Shown here in pieces: positions 38,244-48,930 of a DNA stretch of 64,000 nucleotides; positions within the stretch are counted from its first letter, which is position 1, and each line of letters starts with the position of its first letter. Made by a program: the position numbers and the translations under genes. The notes beneath the pieces were generated by a model. The model made no database searches. It saw only the letters and a program-made list of their open reading frames with translations, and was not told where the DNA came from. The DNA comes from Hedera helix. Its lineage: Eukaryota; Streptophyta; Magnoliopsida; Apiales; Araliaceae. The DNA lies in contig OX359280.1 of assembly GCA_947179155.2 (NCBI GenBank), forward strand, positions 38,442,555 to 38,506,554. Direction: 5' to 3'.

Positions 38244-41200
38244 TAGATGGATAGATAACTTTCATTAATTATGCACTTTGTTTTTGAAGAAAAAAAGACA
38301 AAATTAAACCAGCAATGTGTAGAAATTAAAATTATTATCAATGTGCGAACGATGATTGATTATCCGATTATACAAGGTTAATAACTCGCGTAAAACATGA
38401 ATAAATTTAAAAATAAATTATCAAATAAATTTTATATATAATATTTTAAAAATATTTTAATTGCTCTCAAATCAATTTAGCGGTCCAAATTTAGTGACTT
38501 AATAATTCAAAAGTTTTTTTTTTATTATTATTTTTTATCTTTACTCAATTAATTATCATGTATCTCTAATAATAAATGTGTACTAAAATTTTGTAAAGAA
38601 CTTAAATTTTGAGATGTTAAGTTAATTTTTAGGAATACCAAAATTTATAATCAATAAGAGATAAAAAAAAAAAATGGAGGAAGAAACTTTTAAAATATCG
38701 AGTCACCAAATTTAGAATGTTGAGTTGACTCATGATCAACCAAAATAACTCGATATTTGTCTTGTTATATATTGCTATAGATATTAAAAAACATAATAAA
38801 AGCCCCCTTAGACTTACTTTATTAAATTTTAATTTTTAATATTCACTTCATCTCAAATTAAAATGTTATATAAATACGTTTTTTAATAATTAATATAAAT
38901 ACGTATTTATATTAATTATTAAAAATTAAAATGTTATATAAATACTTTTTTTAATAATTAAGTATATATTAATTTTTAAGTATATATATTAAAAAATAAA
39001 ATGTTATATAACACTTTAATTATTAATATTAATACATATACGTATTTATATTAATATATATAACTAATATTCACTTTTTTTTTGGGGTCAAATTAATTAT
39101 TTTTAGAATTAATAATTAAGTATATATAAATACGTTATTAAAATTATAAAAATTAGAGTTGGTTTACGCAACAAATTGCATCTAATTTTTTACGATTATA
39201 ATTTTTAACCTAAATTTTATCAATAATGATACAAAAATTAATTTTAAAAATAATTAATTTGATCAAAAAAATCAAAACAAAACTTTTAATTTGAATCTGA
39301 AGAATTATATAATTGTTGGTAGGATAACATATACAAATGCAAATTGCAAAAAAAGTTCAATCACTAAATTACTTTGGATATGCATGAAATCGATTAAGCA
39401 AACCCAAACTATTTAAAATTCGAAATGCCACACGCTTTTCTGTGAATTTTAAAATATTATGATACAAAAAATGTTCAATTCGATAGATGATGGAATAGCA
39501 ATTGGTTAGCTACCTAACTTTTTTTAGTATTTTTTATTACTTACATGCCATATGTATATTTGATTGCTCTATGTATTGTATAACTTTGGGTTAATTGCAC
39601 TATAGGCCTTTTAAGTTTTATCCGTGTTACAATTAGGCCTTTAAAGTAAAAATTCTCCTAATATAGATCCCGAAATACATTTAAGTAAGCGCATAGATCT
39701 TAATTGTTAATCCGATGATTTTTTTTGCTAGAATGTTGAAACATGTGATTTGACTGTATTTAACTTATTTTAACGTATTAAATTTGTATAAATACTTATA
39801 TTTATTATTGTTAAAATATAAGTATTTTTTCTCTCACTCACTCACTTTTCTCTTAATAAAATATAAAAAAAACCCAAAAAGATTTCTCTAAAAAATTAAA
39901 TAAATGTTATTAATTTGTATGTGTTTAAAATGTTATCTTATTAATTTGTTTGTTTTTAAAGTGTTATTTAAGTATTTTTTATTTTATCTTTATTTAGAAT
40001 GCAATTTTTGTTTTTAATATTTTTGATTATTTATGTTTTATTTTAATATTTTTTTGATAATTTTATTTTACTATTTTACCCTTCAATTTAAAGAAAATAG
40101 TTAAAATCTCATTTTACAATATGTTTTTCACTTTTTCAGTCGCACATATGCACTAATTTTAGTTAATTAGTTAGCTTAGTGATTTTATTTAAGTTCGTTA
40201 TTAGAGTTAAATATTCTAACAATAAATATAAGTAGGGGTAATGATAAATAAATACAATAAAAATTAAAATAATGCAAAATTTGTAAAACAAGTAAAAGTT
40301 TATTTGAAAGAAGGTGGGAATTTAATTTATAAAAGAATATAAATTAAATAGAATTAAAATCAAATAAAAGTCTTTTGTGAGGAGAGAATTTAATTTATCA
40401 TTACATACTAAATTGAAGCCCAAATTAGTCTTTTAATTTCTTTCCCAAATTGAACCCCAAATTTTAGCACACAATCCCAGAACAGCAAAAAATGAACAAT
40501 ATTAATTAATCATTTTTACTATATACATCATATATTACGTACACATCTAGTAGTTAATCTGCAGGAAATTTTAGAGAAATTCACCCAAACCAATGGGGAA
40601 ATGGGAACTTCAAAGCCCAAAGAGGTAATGAAAGATCATTCTTTAGATGATGCAGCACCAGTCTCAAAGAAACAAGGGAATTGATAACCATAGAAATGAC
40701 CACAACTCAAACCCTTCAAATCATTGTAAAGATTCAATCTTTACTCCCAAATCAGTTATTTGTGTCTAAAACTTCAAGTTTCTTAAACAAGAAACTCGAA
40801 CCCATGAAAGAAAAGAAAAGAAGGTGAAGAAAGAAATTAAAAGAGAAACCCATCACATGATCTTAATTCCCAATTTATTACCCAAAAAAAAGACCCAACT
40901 AAAGCTAAGAAATAGTTAAGATACTAGTACAAACAAATGAGGAACAATTAGAAGAACACTAAAAATTACCATGGCTTCATTGACATTAACTTCATTACTA
41001 CCAGCTATGATTTTTGTTCAAGATTCGACCTTTAGGAGTGTTTATTTTGGTTAAATTTTTATATTAACATGTGATAAAATCTGGGTTGGGGTGTTCCTAC
41101 AAAATGGCTTCTTAATTGACTATAAATTAAGGGAACATATATGATATATATTTCTCACTATTGTGTAAGGTTTTTGTGAGACTGGAAGTTTTACTTAATG

Positions 41201-41269
41201 ATTTATTGTTATTGTGAAAATAACAACATAAAATGTTAAGAGGATCGATGTTTGTCTAAATAAAAATAA
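38241..41269. other. Repeat-derived spacer with partial copies of the right duplication arm
   Basis: Positions 38245-38350 match 42005-42100, and 39300-39560 match 42190-42420, in the same orientation (for example TTGTTGGTAGGATAAC and GATGATGGAAT). The stretch at 38860-39060 has imperfect short tandem repeats. A fragment beginning at about 39592 (TTAATTGCACTATAGGCC) looks like transposon-derived DNA. Only the possible exon at 40565-40684 hints at a gene. Confidence 0.55.
40565..40684 (+). pseudogene. Possible orphan terminal exon (39 codons)
   Basis: A splice-acceptor-like TAATCTGCAG is followed by an open frame that starts EILEKFTQTNGEMG, continues with a lysine-rich SKPKEVMKDHS, and ends PVSKKQGN before a TGA. 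Codon use is less AT-biased than the surroundings and a UTR-like stretch follows. No upstream exon was found within the preceding kilobase. It may be a captured or stranded exon, or chance. Confidence 0.3.
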
Positions 41270-44200
41270 ATTTTATGTTCGCTATTAATATTACCTCCCT
41301 AAACAATTATATTTAAGATTTTTTGGTAACTTAATAAAATAATTTTTAGCTCTAAAATTTTGGTGTAATATACCGTTTAACTTTACAAACTTATCAAAAT
41401 ATTGCTGAAAAATATTTTTTGAAATTATTTACCAATTATGCATAAATTGAATTCTCAAAAGTCACGACTACGCCAAATACGCTCGCATATATGAGATTTG
41501 ATAAATCAACTATTATCTGATATTTTTAGCAACAAAAAAAAAAACCTATTATCTGATACGTTTCACACACACATGTAAACGTAAACGTTATTATCTTATC
41601 TTGCATAATAAAGGTACACAAACGTGTACGCTGTTATCATATCTTGCATGGTCCATAGAAATACATTGGAGAAAATAACAAGTCGCTACAACATATTTTT
41701 ATACGAAATGTGCGTACTTATTTATAGTATACCGTGCAAGATAACAACTGATTGCTGTGCATATATATATATATGTATTGAACTAGCGTTTTCCGATGGA
41801 GATGGTGAACTTTAAGTTTGAAGATTAAACGGAAGGTCTAAGGCAAATCCAGACATGCATGGTCTTCACCGTCAACTTTGATCAGTAGTGGTCAGAAGAA
41901 TTAAGAGAAAAATTACACGCAAAAGCATCCAACTGATTGCTTGTCAAATGCTCAGAAAACTACAGGGTGTGTGTACGTCTGAGTATATATATATATATAT
42001 ATATATAAGTTTCATTAATTTTGCACCTTTTTTTTTTTTTGAAGAGAAAGACAAAATCAAACCAGCAATTTGTAGAAATTAAAATCATTATCAATTTGCA
42101 AAGGATATTTGACTATTTATTTAAATATTAAAAAACATATATAATACAAGCCCCCCTAATACTTACTTCGTCAAATTTTAATTTTTGAGATATACTTGTT
42201 GGTAGGATAACTATATAGAAATGCAAATTGCTTGGATATGCTTGAAATCAAATTAAGCAACCCCAAATTAATTAAGAACCCAAACACCGTACACGCTTTT
42301 ATGTGTATTTTTAAATATTATATAAAAAGTCTTCAATTTGATCGATGATGGAATTGCAATTGATAAGCTACATAACCTTTTTAGTAGTTTCTATTAGTTA
42401 CGTGCATATATTTTTTTATTTGAACAGTAAGAGTATTTTTTGGTCAACTTATGTATTAATCGAGACTAAATCTTTTTCCGAACAACTTTAAAGGTGCACT
42501 CTTTATATCGAACTAATACATTCGGAGAATAATTTTCTTGAGTGCTGACCCCAAGATTAGAACTCAAAAAGTAAAAAAAATTAAAAAATGAACAAACCTG
42601 CTAATTTTTCTTAAAAAAACACTAAATATTTGTTGAAGGAGATACTAAACCACTGATGAAAGAGCACAAAATATAAGGTAAACAGTGATACATATTTAGT
42701 TTGAATAACTGAGACCAGGAAAATAAAATTTGTAAAAGATTGAAGTCTCAGGATTTAAAGGTTTTAGGCCAAAGTGCATGGTTTGAGTCTCAGCTAGCCC
42801 ATATATACCTTGCTCAGTCTACACACTTCGCAGCCTTCTCATAATATTGGATTGAAGAATTTCATTCTACAAACTCGTTTTCTATTTTTATTTATTTCAT
42901 CAAATATTCAAAAAGAAACGTGTTTGAATAGTGTTCCCTTTTGTGTTAAGTAAATAAATATGCCCATTAAGTCATTTCAATAACATTTGAAAGGTGTTTT
43001 CTACCTTTTAAATATCATTTGCATAAAAGGAAATGAATTTAAGATGTTTTAAAATTGATTATATCTCATGTGTTAGCGTCTAATAAATTTTATTTATTTA
43101 TAAAGATAAATAATTTATATTAAATAATAATATATATGAGATGAAACAGAAAATGATACACGAAATAGTATAACAAATTTAAACTCGTAACCGACATGTG
43201 TACGAGGGAAAAAAAACACCTTATAGACTTATATTAATTCTAATTCAAACTGCAATGAGACAATAAAGTAAAAATAACTTTTTTTCATCTCACTCAACCT
43301 AATAAACAACATTTCTACCGGTACTAGTAAGAGCATAATTTCTACATCTTGGATACATATTCTTGTTACCATCAAAAACTTCTACGAATTCACAAGGGTT
43401 GTCTTCATCGATTCTCCCAATCCAGCCTACGCCACTACTATAACTCCTCCCACTGTCACCACCCTCCGTGACGGCCCTCAGCCTCCTCCGGCTATCTGCC
43501 TCCTCCCTATTATTACCTGCAGTAATATTTCTAATAGTCATCAGTCTAATACGTTGCCTCAAATCCTCAATATCATTGCCCTCCTTAACTAAACTAGTGC
43601 CACTAAAAGATCTAGTCAACGGTGACACTTGCGGAAGTGTCATGTAGCACGTCGCCACCATGCTTCCTTGACTGATTCCTCCATCACAACCGCACAATGT
43701 GTTGGAGTAAAAATCTCGGACACTACTAAGAAGTCTAACCGGTGCCATTAAATAATGGACTAACATCCTTTGCCTTTTTATCCCCTTGACTCTCTTTTTT
43801 GCAACCATTTTGAAAGTAATAGAGCGAATAGATGAAATTTTGATGAACAAATAACAAGAAATCTTAGAATGTAGGATCTTATTGAGAAATGGGGAGGTAT
43901 AGATTGATGATTATGTTGTAATTATATATAAACAAATAATAACATGTATAATAATTAAGGGGTAATTTGGATTTATTTAATTGTTGTGTTACTAGCTTTC
44001 TTTGGAAAGTGAGGTTTTGCATGGGACGGCCGGCAAGGGAAGGTCGTGAGGAAACTTTAAAGAAATCATATTTGGACAAAGTGGGGTCTATTTCAAATTC
44101 AATAAAATAATCTTCATAAGCATGAAAGACACTTGGTAGGAATTAACTTTAAAGGCCGGGGATCAAAAGAAACCATGTAAACAGTAACAATATAAAACAA

Positions 44201-44290
44201 AATAAATTCCATTATCCATAACTAATGAGATTATGAGTTATGAGATTCTTCTATCCCTGCATGTGTACCGAATTAATTAGGTACACATGT
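41270..44290 (-). repeat. Right arm of the inverted segmental duplication
   Basis: Mirror copy of 22796-26290 (see the left arm). It lacks the hAT element and most of the LINE relic, and it is joined at its outer edge (44292-44385) to a piece of the carboxypeptidase-like gene's second intron. Confidence 0.85.
43299..43808 (-). CDS. Uncharacterised plant protein with GRIDEDxPCEF motif, right paralogue
   Basis: A single exon of 169 codons, start chosen at 43808 as in the left copy (an in-frame ATG at 43850 exists). The same blocks appear: basic KKRVKG start, MLVHYLMAPVRLL, VRDFYSN, CGCDGG, LTRSFSGTSL, EDLRQRIRL, DSRRRLRAV, IGRIDEDNPCEF, and the ending GRNVVY. About 24 of 169 residues differ from the left paralogue, with no length change and no stop, so both copies may have stayed under selection after duplication. 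Several differences cluster in the N-terminal 30 residues (W12 and S14 become arginine; C27 becomes serine), which could alter targeting. Function unknown. Confidence 0.8.
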   Translation of the reverse strand: MVAKKRVKGIKRQRMLVHYLMAPVRLLSSVRDFYSNTLCGCDGGISQGSMVATCYMTLPQVSPLTRSFSGTSLVKEGNDIEDLRQRIRLMTIRNITAGNNREEADSRRRLRAVTEGGDSGRSYSSGVGWIGRIDEDNPCEFVEVFDGNKNMYPRCRNYALTSTGRNVVY

Positions 44291-44291
44291 T

Positions 44292-44385
44292 GATTTTTAT
44301 TTGGGTCGAAACATTTGTTTGAATTTATGACCATTTACTTTTCTTAAGTTATCAGAAATGGCTTGACATTTAATTTTTAAAAATT
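44292..44385 (-). repeat. Inverted fragment of the carboxypeptidase-like gene's intron 2
   Basis: Matches the reverse complement of about 30565-30655: AGTAAATGGTCA, GACCCAAATAAAAATCA and TGTCAAGCCATTTCTGATAA are shared. The piece sits at the outer edge of the right duplication arm. Confidence 0.85.
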
Positions 44386-44521
44386 AATTTAAAATATTTT
44401 AACTTATTATTGATATGATTTATTTAATTTCTAAAAATAGTATCCTTGTGTAGGTTGTCAAAAAGAATGGCTCAAGATATAATTTTATTTGTCCTAGTCA
44501 AAAAGAATGATAGCATATAAG

Positions 44522-46604
44522 TAAGACTGTAAATGGTAACTGAAAAATTCGTATTCGTCTGAATCCGTATTCGAAAAAAATTGGATATTATTTGCTTTAA
44601 AAAAAACGGATATATTCGTATTCGGTTTAAAGGTATCCGCAAATAAACAGATATGAATATGGATATAAGCATATTCGTATTCGTTTAACATCCGTCCATA
44701 AATATATCCGACGGATATCCGGAATCCAAATTCGGATCTATATCTGAAATTCATATCCGAATAACTTATATACATATAAAATAAGCAAAATAATTTCTTT
44801 TAAGTTGTCTTCCTTATATAATAATTAGTTTTCACTATCATACAAAAATTATTTTTAAAATATGTCATTTCACTTCTAAAAAGCAGAAAATAACACTTTT
44901 ATTATAATATTAATAAATTGATTTAAGTATAATTAATGAATTTTTACTATTATAAAGTTAAAATATCTAAAATGTATCATTTAACAAGTGTTATAAATAT
45001 CATTTAACAAGTGTTACAATATAACTTTTAGATCATTTAACAAGTGTTATAAATGTTATAAATATCATTTAAATGTTATAATTATAGATTATAAATATTC
45101 ATACACATTACAGTATTACACCAAACATATAAAATGGATATCAACTTATTTATGGACATCAAAGTTTAATAAGTAGAGCATTCATTTTGAAATTTAGGAT
45201 TTCAAAAATAATGAAAATTTATTTGAATTGTAATTTAGAGCATTGATTATTATATTTATTAAAAATAAATAAATTAACATTCATTCATTAATGAACTATA
45301 CTTTAAAACTTATTACTTTTTTTCTTTATTCTAGTTAAATATAGTGTTTCAATATATCTAAAATGCATCATTTAACAAGTGTTATAAATATAATTTAAAT
45401 GTTATAATTATATATTATAAATATTCATACACACTACAGTATCACTCCAAATTAACACATAAAATGAGCATCTACTTACTAATGGATATCTGAACATTAA
45501 TAAGTAGAGCATTTATTTTTAAATTTATGATTTCAAAAATAATAAAAACTTATTTGAATTATAATTTGGAGCATTGATTATTTTATTTATTAAAAATAAA
45601 TAAATTAACATTCATTCATTAATGAACTATACTTCAAAACTCATTATTTTTTCTCCTTATTCTAGTTATATATAGTGTTACAATATATCTAAAATATATC
45701 ATTTAACAAGTGTTATAAATATCATTTAAATATTATAATTATAGATTATAAATATTCATACACACTACAGTATTACTCCAAATTAACATATAAAATGGAC
45801 ATCTACTTATTAATGGGCATCTAAAGATTAATAAGTAGAGCATTTATTTTGAAATTTAGGATTTCAAGAATAATGAAAACTTATTTAAATTGTAATTTAG
45901 AGTATTGATTATTGAATTTATTAAAAATAAATAAATTTTCATTCACTAATGAACTATATTTTAAACCTCATTATATTTTTCCTTTATTATAATTATATAT
46001 AGTGTTACAATATATCTAAAATGTATCATTTAACAAGTGTTATAAATATAATTTAAATCTTATAATTATAGATTATAAATATTCATACATACTACAGTAT
46101 TACTCCAAATTAACACAAATGAGCATCTACTTATTAATGAACATTTAAACATTAATAAGTAGAGCATTCATTTTGAATTTAGGATTTCAAAAATAATGAA
46201 AACTTATTTGAATTGTAATTTAGAGCATTAATTATTGTATTTATTAAAAATAAATAAATTAACATTCATTCATTACTATGCATGGTTTAAACTTTAAATT
46301 GTGATTGGTTATGGGTAATTATTCAATTTTTTTCTTTATTTTCTGTAAATAATTTGAATGAATTTTATATTAGGTGATTGATAAACGAATCCGGATATCC
46401 GAATATTCGAATAATCTGTTTATTCGAATAAAATAAACGGAAACGAATATTATCCGTATTCGGATATTATTTTGAATATCGGATACGGATAGTATTTTTA
46501 AATTCGCCGAATACCAGATACGAATACGGATAGCGAATTAATTTTTTGGATACGATTACGGATACTGTTATATTCGAATTAGTTTATATCCGTTCACACC
46601 CCTA
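44522..46604. mobile_element. hAT-type element carrying an internal satellite-like tandem repeat
   Basis: The flanks repeat CATATAAG exactly (44514-44521 and 46605-46612). The right end reads inward as TAGGGGTGTGAACGG and the left end is a decayed version (TAAGACTGTAAATGG). The terminal 250 bases on each side are dense in ATTCGTATTCG / CGAATACGGATA motifs in inverted orientation. The middle (about 44940-46270) holds about four tandem units of roughly 330 bp. No transposase frame is present. Confidence 0.85.
44940..46270. repeat. Tandem repeat, about four units of roughly 330 bp
   Basis: The block CATTTAACAAGTGTTATAAA recurs near 44975, 45367, 45698 and 46024. It is followed each time by TTCATACACACTACAGTATT-like, TAATAAGTAGAGCATT and AAATAAATTAACATTCATTC blocks in the same order. 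The repeat is confined to the hAT element. Confidence 0.9.
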
Positions 46605-46612
46605 CATATAAG

Positions 46613-48181
46613 TACATACATACATACATTAAAGTAAAAGACAACTATGTCATTTAGTAGGGGTCTACTGGTACAAACTCCGTAATAAATTTAAAAAAAT
46701 TATATTCTCTTTTCTATATTTTATTTTTTAAAAATTTATGTAAAAAATGTATTTATAACATCCTTTTAAGGAAAGAGTGAGTAAATCTTTACTATCTCTT
46801 ATCTATACCAAAATATAACATGATCGCAAATACGTACCGAGTTATTTTAGTTAGTCTCGAGTGAACTCATTATCAATCTAAATTTAGTGACTTGATAGTC
46901 CAAAAGTTTAATTTTCTTAGATTTACATGCTTTTCTTGGTCATAAATTTTGCTATTCCCAAAAGTTTTGACTTAACAGTTCAAAACTCAAGTTTTTTACA
47001 AAAATTTAATACACATTTACTATTAATTAAAGATACAATATGTATCCTTTAATTTGTCACTACGAATTGAGCCTTGTGGTGTATCCTTTAATACATATTT
47101 ATTTTATGCATGTATTGGTGGTTGAACCTTGTGGTGCATGATGAAATTAATTAATTATATTAACTGAAACTATATGCATTTGATTGACAACGTATGCACC
47201 ATCTTAGCTATTATAGATTTATGTACGTAGTTTATTATTTCCAAATTATATATATATACATAACATATTATTTAATATTTACTTAATTTCCTAGCACTTG
47301 TAGGGAATAAAAATGCTGTGTTTGAATTGAGGGAATGGAATGAATGAAAAAATAAAATAAAAATAATATATTTAATAATTATTTTGAAGGATAAACAATC
47401 TCAATTGAATAAAAATTTATTTTATCAAATTAATTTTTAATCCATATAAAAGGTGGTGAAATAAAATGTATTTAATTCTTTTTAAATCATGTGCACCTCT
47501 ACTACTAGATAAGAATTAATGCAATTTAGTTATATTCTTCAAAATATTTTTGCTTAGCTAAGAAAAAGACACGAGTAGCAAGAAATTAAGAAGAGAAGCC
47601 CAAAAAATGAAAGAAAAATGAATTGATGTTATTCCATTCTAATTCATTCCCTTTACCTCCCAAGGACAATTTCAAATTGAATCCCAAATTGACGGGTTAA
47701 TGTAAGCTTATCTGTGCGGTTATGCACTCTACGAATAGAAATTATATTTCTTAAAAACTTAAACTTCCGTACTTTGGTTGGCCTTTGAGATTATTTCAAT
47801 GACCTATGTTGTATTGAATAGTGGCCAAATGAGTAATATCTATAAAGACAAGTTTATATATTCAATATCCAAATATAAAATTAAATACTACATTTATTTT
47901 AACTATTAAAAAGTGAAGCATAATATAAATTTTAATGTCATATTTTATTTTTTTAATAATTAAGATAGATGTAATATTTAGATGTTGTGTTTGTAAGGTA
48001 AGTTGTGTACTTATTATATTTATCTTATCTGCAAACATTACCATACACATAAGTAAAATCTAAAACCTGATTTTGTCATCTGTCACACTCTCTTTCTCTG
48101 CTCTTCTCTCTCCTCTCTTGCTTTCGCTCTCGCTCCGCTATAGGTCAGCAGAGAGGGAGAATTCTAACCAATTTTCCATTC
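46613..48181. other. Gene-free spacer with a hairpin MITE near 47870-48010
   Basis: AT-rich DNA. The hairpin at about 47870-48010 is related to those at 130-276 and 16190-16325. A GC-richer CT-repeat patch lies at 48090-48140. No gene seen. Confidence 0.6.
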
Positions 48182-48576
48182 TGTTAAGAATTAAATCATA
48201 CAAAATAAATAACACAATATTTAATGTGGTTTGGTCTTAATGACCTAATCCACAAATCCAATTTTAATATATTAATCTCCAAAAATATAACTTTTTGCAC
48301 AGAATAAAAATTGAAAAAACCCTCATTTACACACTAACATAAGACTCAATTACACCCTATCTCAATTCTTAAGGATGTTACTACCTCTTGATTATATATT
48401 ATCTCCTTAAACACAAGACTCTATTTATAAAATACTTACAACACCCTTTTTTCCTAATTAAATTAGGATACACTCATATAATAAATATATCTACTATAAA
48501 TAAGATTACTACAAAAATAAATTCTTACCACAATTAAGATTCCTTTTCATAATAGGATTCGAGGAGTTATCTAACA
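48182..48576 (-). mobile_element. LTR of a decayed Ty1/Copia element
   Basis: The 395-bp unit begins TGTTA and ends TAACA (minus-strand reading), with a TATA box on the minus strand (TATAAATAG, about 48421-48430) in its middle. Directly beyond its 5' end on that strand is a purine-rich tract (48577-48590), the expected second-strand primer. It is thus the 3' LTR of a minus-strand element. Confidence 0.8.
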
Positions 48577-48590
48577 ATTCCTCCCTCGAC

Positions 48591-48930
48591 TCGAATCCCC
48601 AAATACTTTAACTCCATCCTTGAACATCACTTGATCGATTGATTCTCTTAGTCTTTTTTCCACGCATAGACTGTCCATCCAACACACAAATTAATTTTTC
48701 ATGTTTTTGACCTTGAAGAATTAATTTGTCTTCCTTGAATACTTTGCTAGAATCTCCTTGACCCACGTATACATATCCACATGAAGATAATTCTCTAAAT
48801 GAAATTATATTCTCACCACAACCAGGGACATAACATACATTCTTATGAATTTTCGTAGAACCATCATAAAGTTTGAAACGAACACTTTTAACGCCTTCAA
48901 TCTTCACTCTATCTGTATTCACATCATTAA
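48591..48930 (-). pseudogene. Copia polyprotein relic (protease to pre-integrase region)
   Basis: The minus frame keeps the block typical of Copia polyproteins downstream of the protease: VKIEGVKSVRFKLYDG, then VCYVPGCGENIISFRELSS, GYVYVGQGDS and a LILQGQK...LICVLDG segment that marks the start of the GAG-pre-integrase region. Integrase, reverse transcriptase and RNase H are gone: the relic joins the primer tract almost directly. The upstream part resumes at 52335 after a later insertion. Confidence 0.8.
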
